Shown here: positions 1-7,524 of the stretch, in pieces
Numbering within the stretch: position 1 is the stretch's first letter
Layout of the letters: every line of letters begins with the position of its first letter
Origin: Alphaproteobacteria bacterium
Lineage (GTDB): Bacteria; Pseudomonadota; Alphaproteobacteria; CAAGCB01; CAG-977
NCBI GenBank assembly: GCA_021639925.1
Contig: JAJXEL010000028.1
Location: 1 to 19,078, forward strand
Length of the DNA stretch: 19,078 bases
Direction: 5' to 3'
Notes under the pieces: model-generated
Database searches by the model: none
Told to the model about the DNA's origin: nothing
The model's input: the letters and a program-made list of their open reading frames with translations, nothing else
Translations under genes and position numbers: made by a program

Positions 1-5
1 GTTAT

Positions 6-37
6 AAAAAAAGCCTTCGCATAGCGAAGGCTTTTTT
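6..37 (-). terminator. Intrinsic terminator of the lipoprotein operon
   Basis: A perfect 9-bp stem (AGCCTTCGC at 12-20, GCGAAGGCT at 24-32) with a 3-nt loop ATA is flanked by A runs on the left and T runs on the right, so it works as a rho-independent terminator on either strand. It lies 13 nt beyond the stop codon of the LpoB-like gene, so it most likely ends that minus-strand operon. It could also end a plus-strand gene to the left of the window. Confidence 0.9.
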
Positions 38-50
38 ACAACTAAAATTA

Positions 51-665
51 TTACCAGCCAAATCCACTGCGTTTGGAATATTTTGACGTTTTAGTACGTA
101 CGCGGGCGACTTCTTCGCCGCTTTCAATTTCCGTAATGCGCAGGTTGACCGTGTATTCCTTGATCGTTTTGCCGTTCAGCGTTTTCGGATTCATGCGGAC
201 CGCGCCGAAAATCAATACTTCCGCGCCCGTAGCCTTTCCGACCTTTTTAATATCGGCAGCCTTTACCATGCCGTCGCTTTGATACTGCAATTCTTTCAGG
301 ATCTTGTCGCGGGCTTTGGCGTCAATCAGCACGTAATCGCCCGAAGCCGAAAATTCGTTTAACAGTTCGTCATTCAGATCTTCGATCGGGAAATAAGCTT
401 CCGACGTTTCGTTTTGGACTTCGGCAATGAATAAACGCGGCCGGTGCCCCAGCTGTGCCAGATAGCGTTGATAGCCGCGATGGCTGTCTAATTGTTTGAT
501 GACGTCCTTAACGGCGATTTCCGTATCCGTCAGCAGCCATTCGTCGGTGATGCTCATCGCTTTTTCATCACCTTCCGCCGTTGATAAACGTTCGGCTTTA
601 AAACCGGCGCAGCCCTGAATTAACAGGACGGAACCTAAAGCCAGTGCAAAAAAAGTTTTTTTCAT
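51..665 (-). CDS. LpoB-like lipoprotein (penicillin-binding protein activator family)
   Basis: The 204-residue protein has a lipoprotein signal peptide with lipobox LIQGC (Cys19), so it should be lipidated and membrane-anchored. The remainder resembles the LpoB/COG3417 fold: a 'PRLFIAEVQNETSE' strand near residue 76, a LNDELL helix, a 'KARDKILKELQYQ' segment and a 'GATGAEVLIFGAVR'-like core near 144-157. In E. coli LpoB activates the peptidoglycan synthase PBP1b from the outer membrane; whether this homologue does so is inference. Start ATG 665 has AGGA 8 nt upstream. It is the last gene of a four-gene minus-strand operon, 18 nt after the previous gene, and is followed by a strong terminator. 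The protein is complete and shows no anomaly. Confidence 0.85.
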   Translation of the reverse strand: MKKTFFALALGSVLLIQGCAGFKAERLSTAEGDEKAMSITDEWLLTDTEIAVKDVIKQLDSHRGYQRYLAQLGHRPRLFIAEVQNETSEAYFPIEDLNDELLNEFSASGDYVLIDAKARDKILKELQYQSDGMVKAADIKKVGKATGAEVLIFGAVRMNPKTLNGKTIKEYTVNLRITEIESGEEVARVRTKTSKYSKRSGFGW

Positions 666-683
666 GTCAGCGTTCCTCAGTTT

Positions 684-1622
684 TTAGAAATTCAGATTTA
701 AAACATTTTCGTTCAGATAAGCTTTCAATGAGTCCAAAGCATTTGAAAACGCCTGTCTTTCATTTCGGCCGGTTTCCGTTAACGTCGTTGCCAGAACGTC
801 AATGGTTTTTCCTTTTTTATCCGGCGCTTTCATTGTGAAATGATAGGCGTATTTTACGAATCCTTCGATGTTGGAATATTGTTTTTCCGGCTGAAAGGAA
901 ATCGTTACCCGGGGTGTCTGCGCGTCGGGTTCGTCGGCAAACGTGTAACCGTTTTCCTTTAATACGCCGCGCACGACCTGATCAAAGGCTTTATCCGGTT
1001 TTCCGGCAACGCTTAGGAAAATATGACGTTTGCCGATACGGGCTTTTTTGTTGCCGTATACCTGTTCATAAGTGACTTCTTCGATTACCGGAGATCCGGT
1101 CAGAACAATATAACGCTGGTTTAATCCGCGTCTTTGTTCATACAGTTTTTCCAGACGGACGGCCGCCGCCGGGGAATCCTCCTGCAGCAGAGCCGTCATT
1201 TTTTGATCTAAATCGTCAATTTCTTCTTGTGTAATGCGCGCGGCGACAGGCTTGTTTAACACGGCCAGAGCATAAATGTCCGTCGGTGTGTCAAAAGTTT
1301 CTTTGATTTCAACGGCATTAAGCAGAACGTCCGAAGATTCGGAAACGTAATCCCTGATTTTGGACGTTGTTTCGTCATCATTTTGATTCAACGCGGATTC
1401 AAACGATGATTTTATCCGGGCTTCGAAAACTTTCGCCAGCCCGCTGCGGGCGTCCGCTTTGGCGCCGTTCAGCCCTGATCCGACGCCGACGGCGCACAAT
1501 TCTTCTTTGGCGCAGACGGCATACGGGTTGTTAATCCATGCGGGCTTTTCTTTGCCGGATTTGGCTTGAACCGGCCATGCGGCGGCAAAAAACAGCGCCG
1601 TCAGAAATATCCGTTTTATCAT
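684..1622 (-). CDS. Secreted LPP20-like envelope protein
   Basis: This 312-residue protein begins with a Sec signal peptide (MIKRIFLTALFFAAAWPVQA) and has no lipobox Cys, so it is probably soluble in the periplasm, unlike its operon partners. Residues about 27-60 ('KPAWINNPY...LCAVGVGSG...AKADARSGLAKVFEARI') match the LPP20-like pattern: a Pro-Trp motif, a 'GVGS' strand, then an Ala/Arg-rich helix. 'IYALAVLNKPVA' follows near 116-127. The C-terminal half (about 170-312) looks like a second alpha/beta domain that I do not recognise. Start ATG 1622 has AAGGA 7 nt upstream. It sits 20 nt after the previous gene and 18 nt before the LpoB-like gene. Molecular function is unknown; LPP20 proteins are named after a Helicobacter lipoprotein. 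Confidence 0.75.
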   Translation of the reverse strand: MIKRIFLTALFFAAAWPVQAKSGKEKPAWINNPYAVCAKEELCAVGVGSGLNGAKADARSGLAKVFEARIKSSFESALNQNDDETTSKIRDYVSESSDVLLNAVEIKETFDTPTDIYALAVLNKPVAARITQEEIDDLDQKMTALLQEDSPAAAVRLEKLYEQRRGLNQRYIVLTGSPVIEEVTYEQVYGNKKARIGKRHIFLSVAGKPDKAFDQVVRGVLKENGYTFADEPDAQTPRVTISFQPEKQYSNIEGFVKYAYHFTMKAPDKKGKTIDVLATTLTETGRNERQAFSNALDSLKAYLNENVLNLNF

Positions 1623-1642
1623 CAGCCTGTCCTTTCAAAAGG

Positions 1643-2245
1643 TTATTCCGCAGCGTTTAATTCCGTCATATAGGAATCGACCGCTTCCGTCATGGCTTTT
1701 TTATCTGCGCCCTTCAAGTGCTTGACGGTTTTTTCCTTATAGGCGTTCAGCGCTTCTGCCAAAGCGGTTTTTTTGATTTTCACGACAACGTCGCATTTAT
1801 AGGCCGTATAGTCTTTTTCCGCGCCTTTTTCTTTTTTATAAGCGCGTTTTTCCCAGTATTTGTCGGCAACGGCGACGCCGTGCAGATTAACCTGGATATT
1901 TTGTTCCAGCGTTTCTTTCAATTTACTGTCGGCCGTATCGTCCTGCGATTTGTTGATTTCTTCAAACCGGCTCATCAGTTCCTGGGCGATTTCGGACGCG
2001 ACTTTCTGCGTTGCGCGCGTTTCGGCTGATTTTAAGCATAAACGCTGGTTGACGTTTTGCGCGTCGCTGACAAAATAACGGTTCAGCTTCGCTTCGGAAG
2101 AAGAATCGATTTTGTGCGCTTTGGACTGCACGGTCCAGGACGGTTTGGAACTTTCCGACGCGTCGGTAACGTCGTAATCGGGTGTAAATCCGGCGCAGGC
2201 TGCCAACAGGCTGAACACGGAAGCGGTGATTAAATATTTTTTCAT
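1643..2245 (-). CDS. Small LPP20-like lipoprotein
   Basis: The 200-residue lipoprotein has lipobox LLAAC (Cys17). The body has a 'CLKSAETRATQKVASEIAQELMSRF' helix near 69-94, then 'VADKYWEKRAYKKEKG' and 'YTAYKCDVVVKIKKTALAEAL'. This order (Ala/Arg helix, a YWEK motif, a Tyr-rich strand ending in a Val-rich 'VVVKI' strand) is that of LPP20-like domains, so I assign it there with moderate confidence. Two Cys in the mature body (CLKS and YKCD) could form a disulfide. Start ATG 2245 has GGAG 9 nt upstream. It is the second gene of the operon, 37 nt after the COG3014-like gene. No enzymatic motif is visible, so a structural or binding role in the envelope is likely. Confidence 0.65.
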   Translation of the reverse strand: MKKYLITASVFSLLAACAGFTPDYDVTDASESSKPSWTVQSKAHKIDSSSEAKLNRYFVSDAQNVNQRLCLKSAETRATQKVASEIAQELMSRFEEINKSQDDTADSKLKETLEQNIQVNLHGVAVADKYWEKRAYKKEKGAEKDYTAYKCDVVVKIKKTALAEALNAYKEKTVKHLKGADKKAMTEAVDSYMTELNAAE

Positions 2246-2282
2246 GGCTTTTTTCTCCTTAAACGAGGGGTGGTAATTATTT

Positions 2283-3716
2283 TCATCTGTTCGGTATATT
2301 CAGATCAATCAAGACCGGGCGAGACTTATCAACGGTAAAAGAAAAAGTTTTTAACTTTTGACCGTTTGATCGTATTTCGCCGTTATACGATCCTTTTTTT
2401 AAAAACAAAGACTGCTGGAATATGGCGTCGGGCAACAGTCCCCAGTAACGGACGTCCGCATATTCGGACGCTTCGATTAATTTTGACGACGCGGCGAATG
2501 CCGCGTAAGCCGCCAACCATTTAAACGCGTCGTTCGGGTCGTATACGGCGCAGGCGGAAACGGCGGCGGCGGTGTATTTCGCCGTCAGACGCGCGCTTTT
2601 TTCCGCAATCAATGCGCCGCGTTTGTTCTTATATTCCCGATAGGCCGTTTCGGAAACGGGCGCTGTTAAAACCATAGGCTTTGAAGCCGCCTTTTTCCCT
2701 TCCGGCGTCGTGATGACAACCTGATAATCTCCGGTCTGTCCGGGGGCGGATACCGCCGGTATTTCAAAGGAAATCCGCTGGCCGGGCAGAATATTGCCCA
2801 GACAGGAAACAAAGTTGTCTTTGCTGCCGGAAAACAAAAAAGCGCTCAGCGGGATTTGAATATTAACCTTTTCAGGGATTTTCGGTGTGATCAGTCCGGT
2901 TTTTAAAACAATTTTGACATTTTCTTTTTTATCCGGTCCGGCATACAGGTCTTTTCCTTTGGCCGAAGCGTATTGTTTCAGCCGTTCGCCGTGTTTCGTC
3001 TGATAGGACGGGTAATCCGCGTAGGCCGTATCCAGCAGTTTCTGCGCGTCTTTGTACAGTTGCCTGGCGATCTGCCTGTCGCCGGAAGAACCGTAAATGT
3101 CATGAATTTCTGCGCCCCATGTTTTCGCCAGCATATCTTGTTTAAAGTCTTCTTTGCTCGTGCTTTCATTGGTAAACGTCGTCAACAGACTGTTCCAGTC
3201 CAGAACAGCCGCCCGCGCCGCATTGAAATGAAGCCGCTTTTCGGATTCGGAAAGTTCTTTGCGTTCAACGATACGGGGTTCGCCGTCTTCCCGCGCCGTA
3301 TAGGATTCGTAAAACCCCTGTTCATATAACTTGTAATGGGTCAGGGATTGATAAAAACGCAGCAGCGACAGTTCGTATTTTTCTCCGGCATACGGCGCCA
3401 GCCCGTCACCGGCAATCTGCGCGGCAACGGATTTTGAAATGCTTTTTGTATACAGCTTTTTAGATAATTCCTGCGCTTTGTCAAAATTCTGCAAAGCCTG
3501 GTAATATTCCCCGTTTAAATAATGAAGCGCGCCGATTTCCAAATAACGCGCCAGCAAAGACGGTTCGTCCGCATAGAAATCTTTTTTTTCGGCCAGCTGC
3601 CGGGCTTCCGCCAGGTTTCCCTGCCTGACCAGTTCGATAATCCGCGCATGCTCGCGCCCTGTATGGCCGCAGGCTGTCACACAGAACAAAATCAGGAAAA
3701 CAGCCTTTTTATACAT
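2283..3716 (-). CDS. COG3014-like lipoprotein, first gene of the envelope operon
   Basis: The 477-residue lipoprotein has lipobox VTAC (Cys16). The N-terminal half is helical and resembles tetratricopeptide repeats ('NLAEARQLAEKKDFY', 'YLEIGALHYLNGEYYQALQNFDKA', residues about 35-90). A 'FYQSLTHYKLYEQGFY' segment and an 'LHFNAARAAVLDWNSLL' helix follow; the C-terminal half is beta-rich ('QIPLSAFLF', 'GDYQVVITTPEG') and ends in 'RPVLIDLNIPNR'. This matches my memory of COG3014 proteins, which sit beside LPP20 and LpoB genes in other bacteria. A TTG at 3722 allows a two-residue extension, but ATG 3716 has AAAGGA 7 nt upstream and is preferred. Function is unknown; TPR-like repeats suggest protein binding. 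Confidence 0.7.
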   Translation of the reverse strand: MYKKAVFLILFCVTACGHTGREHARIIELVRQGNLAEARQLAEKKDFYADEPSLLARYLEIGALHYLNGEYYQALQNFDKAQELSKKLYTKSISKSVAAQIAGDGLAPYAGEKYELSLLRFYQSLTHYKLYEQGFYESYTAREDGEPRIVERKELSESEKRLHFNAARAAVLDWNSLLTTFTNESTSKEDFKQDMLAKTWGAEIHDIYGSSGDRQIARQLYKDAQKLLDTAYADYPSYQTKHGERLKQYASAKGKDLYAGPDKKENVKIVLKTGLITPKIPEKVNIQIPLSAFLFSGSKDNFVSCLGNILPGQRISFEIPAVSAPGQTGDYQVVITTPEGKKAASKPMVLTAPVSETAYREYKNKRGALIAEKSARLTAKYTAAAVSACAVYDPNDAFKWLAAYAAFAASSKLIEASEYADVRYWGLLPDAIFQQSLFLKKGSYNGEIRSNGQKLKTFSFTVDKSRPVLIDLNIPNR

Positions 3717-3745
3717 GGACAAATCCTTTAAACGAACAATGGCTT

Positions 3746-3774
3746 ATACTAAAAGATTAACCTGCCGAAAACAA
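3746..3774 (-). promoter_or_regulatory. Predicted sigma70 promoter of the lipoprotein operon
   Basis: Read on the minus strand there is TTGTTT (3769-3774) as -35 and TAGTAT (3746-3751) as -10, separated by 17 nt. Transcription would begin near 3740, giving a leader of about 24 nt before ATG 3716. The elements lie between engB and the operon, so the four lipoprotein genes need not depend on rpmH-operon read-through. Confidence 0.5.
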
Positions 3775-3783
3775 GACCGGAGT

Positions 3784-4431
3784 TTAAAAATCCGTTAGCG
3801 CCGCCAGTTCCGCCCGCAGTTCGTCAATGCCCTTTTTTGTCATGGAACTGGTCGGAAACAAAACCGGATAGGCAGCCGTGTGCTTGCTGATCGTTTCCAG
3901 CGTTTTTGCTTCGACGGCTTTCAGGGCGGCTGGCGAAATTTTATCCGTTTTGGTCAGGACAACCTGATAAACGACGGCCGCTTTATCCAAAACGGCCATG
4001 GTTTCCTGATCCGCCTTTTTTATGCCGTGGCGGCTGTCAACCAACAGGCATACGCGGCGCAGGTTAGGGCGGCCTTTTAAATAAAGGATAACCAGTTCCT
4101 GCCATTCCCGGACGGTTGTGACGGGCGCTTTGGCAAAACCGTACCCCGGCATATCGACCAGACGCAGATATCCGCCCAGATCGAAAAAATTCAGCTGTTG
4201 TGTCCGCCCCGGCGTATTTGACGTACGGGCCAGCGTTTTTCGTCCCGTCAGCGCATTAATCAGGCTGGATTTGCCGACATTTGACGTTCCCGTAAAAGCG
4301 ATTTCGGGTTCTTTGCCGCCCGGCAGCTGCGCCAGCGAAGCGACGCTGAGCATGAAAGTACATTCTTTAGAAAACAGCAGACGGCCTTTTTCGATCCGCT
4401 CCGCCTGCTGTTTTTCCGTCAGATTTTCCAT
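3784..4431 (-). CDS. engB: Ribosome biogenesis GTP-binding protein EngB (YihA/YsxC)
   Basis: The 215-residue TRAFAC GTPase is of normal length for EngB, an essential factor for assembly of the large ribosomal subunit. All GTPase motifs are visible: G1 GTSNVGKSS (48-56), the G2 threonine in SNTPGRTQQLNFF (71-83), G3 DMPGYG (93-98), G4 TKTD (160-163) and G5 TSS (194-196). The GYGFAK segment after G3 is typical of EngB. The start codon overlaps the yidC stop by one base (TGATG), so translation is probably coupled. Placement directly after yidC is the usual alphaproteobacterial arrangement. The protein appears intact. Confidence 0.97.
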   Translation of the reverse strand: MENLTEKQQAERIEKGRLLFSKECTFMLSVASLAQLPGGKEPEIAFTGTSNVGKSSLINALTGRKTLARTSNTPGRTQQLNFFDLGGYLRLVDMPGYGFAKAPVTTVREWQELVILYLKGRPNLRRVCLLVDSRHGIKKADQETMAVLDKAAVVYQVVLTKTDKISPAALKAVEAKTLETISKHTAAYPVLFPTSSMTKKGIDELRAELAALTDF

Positions 4432-6188
4432 CAGGCTTTTCCTTTTTTGCCTTTAAATTTCAAGGCATATTGCTGGGCGATTGACAAAATATTGCTCCAT
4501 GTCCAGTAAATGACCAGACCGGAAGCCAAATGCCCCAGCAAGAATGTCATCATCAAAGGCATCATCGTCAGAATCATATTCTGCGTTTTGTCCGCCACTT
4601 TCGGATTCATCTGTTGCTGCAGCCACATTGTCAATCCCATTAAGACGGGCCATACGCCGATGTTTAACGCGTTCGGGATCGGCCAGTTCAGCAGCCCGAA
4701 CAAGGTAAAGACAGAACTGGGATCCGGCGCCGACAGGTCATGAATCCAGCCGTAAAACGGCGCCTGGCGCAGTTCCAAAGAAATATACAACACTTTATAC
4801 AGCGAGAAAAATACCGGAATCTGAATCAACATCGGCAGGCACCCCGCCGCGGGATTGATGTTATTCGCGCGATACAGTTCCATCATTTCCTGATTAAAAC
4901 GAAGCTTATCGTCTCCGCATCGTTCGCGCAGTTTTTCCAGCTTGGGCTGTAAATCTTTCATCTTTGCCATATTTTCAAACGATTTATTGGCAATCGGGAA
5001 CATCGCCAGACGCAGCAGAAAAGCGAAGAATAAAATCGCTAGTCCCATATTGCCGAACAAAGAATAAAACCAGCTGAGGATAAAGAAGAAAGGCTTCGTC
5101 AGGAAATAATACCACCCGAAATCAACCGTCAGGTCAAAACGTTTGATGCCCAGATCTTTTTCATAAGCGTCAATCAGCTTCAATTCTTTTGCGCCGGCGA
5201 AAATGCGTCCCGTTGTCTGAACGGCGTCTCCCGGTTCAATGATCGTCGGCGGCATCAGGTAATCGGCCTGATAATGCTTGCCTGCCGTCGTGTCCTGTTC
5301 GCTGAATTTTACGGTTACGTTCGGGGTGTTTTGGTCGAAAGCCAGCACGGCCATCCAGTATTTGTCCGTAATGCCTGCCCAACCGCCCGTTGTTTTAAAC
5401 GAAGCCTGTTCTTCTTTGTCCATTTTGGCATAAGCAAATTCTTTTAACGAACCGTCCAGATAACCGACCAGGCCTTCTAAAACGGCGCCGCGCTGCGATG
5501 CCGGCACGTTTGTCCGGCCGACCAGGCCGTAATTGAACAGGGTCACAATTTTCGAACCGTAGTTTTCGATTCTGTCCGAAACGGTAAACATGTAATTGTC
5601 GTCAACGGAAATCTGGCGGATAAATTTCAGTCCGGTTTTGTTGTCCCAGGTCAACGTCAACGGCTTTTCCGGGGTTAATTCCGTATCGTTTGTCTGCCAC
5701 GGCGTTTCGGCGTTCGGCAAGGCCAGTCCGTCGGTAGATACCCAGCCGAATTCGGCGAAAAACGGATAAGCCGTGCCGACAGGGGATAGCAAAGTGATAT
5801 ACGGACTGTCCGGCGCCAGCGTTTCGCGGTATTTGGTCAGCAGCAGGTTATCCAGCCGGGCGCCTTTTAAACGCAGGGAACCGGTCAAAGACGGCGTTTT
5901 AATCGCAATATGGCGGTATTCGTCTACGGCCTGTTTGCGCGTTAATGCCGCCGGCGCATGTTTCTGCCCGCTGACGGCGTTCGGCGCCGGCGCGAAAGAT
6001 TGTTCCGCATTCGCCGCCGCGGTCAAAGCCGATGCCTGCGGAGATACGCCCGGAACGGACGGCTGAGGCCGCGCCGCCGGAACCGGCTGCCGCGCCGGGG
6101 GAAAAACGGCGTCGATCATAAACAGAAAAACAGCCGAAAAAATAACGGCCAAAATTAAATTGCGCTTTTCTAAATTGTTTTTTTCCAT
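4431..6188 (-). CDS. yidC: Membrane protein insertase YidC
   Basis: The 585-residue protein inserts and folds inner-membrane proteins, alone or with SecYEG. It has an N-terminal membrane anchor ('LILAVIFSAVFLFMID'), a Pro/Ala-rich linker, a large periplasmic beta domain (about residues 80-345), then the conserved C-terminal membrane region. That region carries 'FLLRLAMFPIANKSFENMAK', containing the conserved intramembrane Arg, then a coiled cytoplasmic hairpin and 'GCLPMLIQIPVFFSLYKVL'. It ends in a basic tail (KFKGKKGKA), typical of Gram-negative YidC. The reading frame stays open to 6359, but this extension overlaps yidD and lacks YidC character. ATG 6188 has AGGTGA 4 nt upstream and lies 14 nt after the yidD stop, so it is the start. 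Confidence 0.97.
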   Translation of the reverse strand: MEKNNLEKRNLILAVIFSAVFLFMIDAVFPPARQPVPAARPQPSVPGVSPQASALTAAANAEQSFAPAPNAVSGQKHAPAALTRKQAVDEYRHIAIKTPSLTGSLRLKGARLDNLLLTKYRETLAPDSPYITLLSPVGTAYPFFAEFGWVSTDGLALPNAETPWQTNDTELTPEKPLTLTWDNKTGLKFIRQISVDDNYMFTVSDRIENYGSKIVTLFNYGLVGRTNVPASQRGAVLEGLVGYLDGSLKEFAYAKMDKEEQASFKTTGGWAGITDKYWMAVLAFDQNTPNVTVKFSEQDTTAGKHYQADYLMPPTIIEPGDAVQTTGRIFAGAKELKLIDAYEKDLGIKRFDLTVDFGWYYFLTKPFFFILSWFYSLFGNMGLAILFFAFLLRLAMFPIANKSFENMAKMKDLQPKLEKLRERCGDDKLRFNQEMMELYRANNINPAAGCLPMLIQIPVFFSLYKVLYISLELRQAPFYGWIHDLSAPDPSSVFTLFGLLNWPIPNALNIGVWPVLMGLTMWLQQQMNPKVADKTQNMILTMMPLMMTFLLGHLASGLVIYWTWSNILSIAQQYALKFKGKKGKA

Positions 6189-6202
6189 CAGTTCACCTGT
6201 GT

Positions 6203-6922
6203 TTACGATTTTTCGGGTTCGGGCACGGGATCGCTCCCTTGTCCGCCCCAGGGATTGCAGCGTAAAATTCGTTTTATTGTCAGCCACGATCCTTTCAGGG
6301 CGCCGAAACGTTCCAAAGCCTGGATTCCGTAAACGGAACATGACGGCGTAAAACGGCATCTGCCAGGCAGAAAGTGCGATATCTTATCCTGATACAAACG
6401 GATAAGCCAGACTAAAAAACGGGTCGGCATGTTAATTTTTTTTTGCGTTTGTTCGCTTTGCGCCGCGGGCTGTATTCCGGGAACGGCCGGCGTATTTTCA
6501 ATTTCCTGTGTCCGGGAGGCCGGAACAGAAGAATCCGGGCCGTCATAGCACATATTGAATACGCCGGAAAACAGGACGGCGGCAAACAAAGCGAACGATA
6601 CGGCATACAGCGTCCGCCGGCTTTTTATCGGTATTTTTTTTGTTTTTTCGGTTTTCGGCGGCACGGGATCGTATCCCGATCCGCCGAACGGCTGGCAGCG
6701 CAGAATACGCCGGATCGTCAGCCATGATCCCTTCAGGGCTCCGTGAACGCGCAGAGCTTCCAGCGCATAGGCGGAACACGTCGGCGTAAAGCGGCAGCAG
6801 CCCGGTTTCAGCGGAGAAAGAAATTTTCTGTAAAACAAAACGACCCCGGTCAGCATTCTGGCCGCCAAAGACGGGCGGTCTGAATTATTCTGCCGGTTTT
6901 CCGGTGTCTGTCGGGGTGCCAT
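6203..6922 (-). CDS. yidD: Tandem-fused YidD: two membrane insertion factor domains with a transmembrane linker
   Basis: YidD is normally a single domain of about 70-90 residues that assists YidC-dependent insertion at the cytoplasmic membrane face. This 239-residue protein carries two. Domain 1 (about 23-88) has CRFTPTCS (43-50) and GSWLTIRRILRC (65-76) ending in GGSGYDPVP. Domain 2 (about 165-235) has CRFTPSCS (189-196) and GSWLTIKRILRC (211-222) ending in GGQGSDPVP. Between them is a basic patch, a hydrophobic segment (about 104-124) and a Ser/Pro/Gln-rich stretch. The frame is continuous, with no stop or shift. Start ATG 6922 has AGGAA 4 nt upstream and overlaps the end of rnpA by 38 nt. 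A start at Met165 (ATG 6430) lacks a ribosome binding site, so one long protein is the simplest reading. Confidence 0.93.
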   Translation of the reverse strand: MAPRQTPENRQNNSDRPSLAARMLTGVVLFYRKFLSPLKPGCCRFTPTCSAYALEALRVHGALKGSWLTIRRILRCQPFGGSGYDPVPPKTEKTKKIPIKSRRTLYAVSFALFAAVLFSGVFNMCYDGPDSSVPASRTQEIENTPAVPGIQPAAQSEQTQKKINMPTRFLVWLIRLYQDKISHFLPGRCRFTPSCSVYGIQALERFGALKGSWLTIKRILRCNPWGGQGSDPVPEPEKS

Positions 6923-7274
6923 TGATTTCCTGTTTAATTTCTCTTAACGCGTACTTCAGCTCTTTGTATAGCTTTTTATACGCCATGTCTATAGTCGTAT
7001 AGCGCGCGATAATAACATAATCATAGCCTGCGACGGCTTCAAGGGGCAGCAAAGCGGCGCACAAAGCCCTTAACCGGCGTTTCGCCCTGTTCCGGCAGAC
7101 GGCGTTGCCGATTTTTTTTGACGCCGTGTAACCGATTCGAAAAACGGGCGGATTAAAAAAACGCCGCGTTTTGGCCGCCTGTAAAACAAGACCGGACCTC
7201 ACAGCTTTATACCCGTTGCGGGTAACGTGAAGAAAATCCGGTCTTTTTTTTATCAGTATCAACTTGTCTGACAT
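6885..7274 (-). CDS. rnpA: Ribonuclease P protein component
   Basis: The 129-residue basic protein is the cofactor of the RNase P ribozyme, which matures tRNA 5' ends. The N-terminal 'LIKKRPDFLHVTRNGYKAV' and the signature RNRAKRRLR (61-69), preceded by GYTASKKIGNAVC, are diagnostic of RnpA. It follows rpmH by 24 nt, the nearly universal bacterial order, and its 3' end overlaps yidD by 38 nt. No strong Shine-Dalgarno precedes ATG 7274 (only a GGGT run abuts it), so translation may be coupled to rpmH or simply weak. Length and motifs are normal. Confidence 0.96.
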   Translation of the reverse strand: MSDKLILIKKRPDFLHVTRNGYKAVRSGLVLQAAKTRRFFNPPVFRIGYTASKKIGNAVCRNRAKRRLRALCAALLPLEAVAGYDYVIIARYTTIDMAYKKLYKELKYALREIKQEINGTPTDTGKPAE

Positions 7275-7298
7275 ACCCGCATAGTCCCGCGGGAAAAA

Positions 7299-7433
7299 TT
7301 ACACGGCCAAACGCTTGCGGCCTTTGCGGCGGCGATTGTTTAAAACCTTGCGTCCGCCGACTGTTGCCATGCGGGTACGAAACCCATGACGGCGAGTCCG
7401 GACTATTTTGCTGGGTTGATATGTACGTTTCAT
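7299..7433 (-). CDS. rpmH: 50S ribosomal protein L34
   Basis: A 44-codon frame encodes MKRTYQPSKIVRTRRHGFRT followed by RMATVGGRKVLNNRRRKGRK and RLAV, which is unmistakable L34, the smallest and very basic protein of the large ribosomal subunit. It is full length (44 residues is typical). Start ATG 7433 has GGAG 6 nt upstream and the stop is TAA. It leads the rpmH-rnpA-yidD-yidC-engB operon and is preceded by a consensus-like promoter. Confidence 0.98.
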   Translation of the reverse strand: MKRTYQPSKIVRTRRHGFRTRMATVGGRKVLNNRRRKGRKRLAV

Positions 7434-7468
7434 GGACAACTCCGTTCTTAATCAAAATCGAGTACCCT

Positions 7469-7497
7469 CATATACCCTTTCCATTTATAAGAGTCAA
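7469..7497 (-). promoter_or_regulatory. Predicted sigma70 promoter of rpmH operon
   Basis: On the minus strand TTGACT (7492-7497) and TATATG (7469-7474) are separated by exactly 17 nt, a near-consensus housekeeping promoter as expected for a ribosomal protein operon. Transcription should start near 7462, about 29 nt before the rpmH ATG. An imperfect inverted repeat (ACCCTT at 7474-7479, AAGGGT at 7498-7503 on the plus strand) brackets the promoter spacer. Confidence 0.75.
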
Positions 7498-7524
7498 GAA
7501 GGGTTTGCTTTTTTTATAAAATTT

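Noticed and set aside
6189..6359. A 57-codon N-terminal extension of yidC
   Set aside because: It overlaps yidD in another frame, is Arg-rich without a YidC match, and ATG 6188 has AGGTGA just upstream before the normal membrane anchor.
6430..6430. Separate start for a second yidD gene at ATG 6430
   Set aside because: No Shine-Dalgarno precedes it (an A-rich tract only) and the frame is continuous with domain 1.
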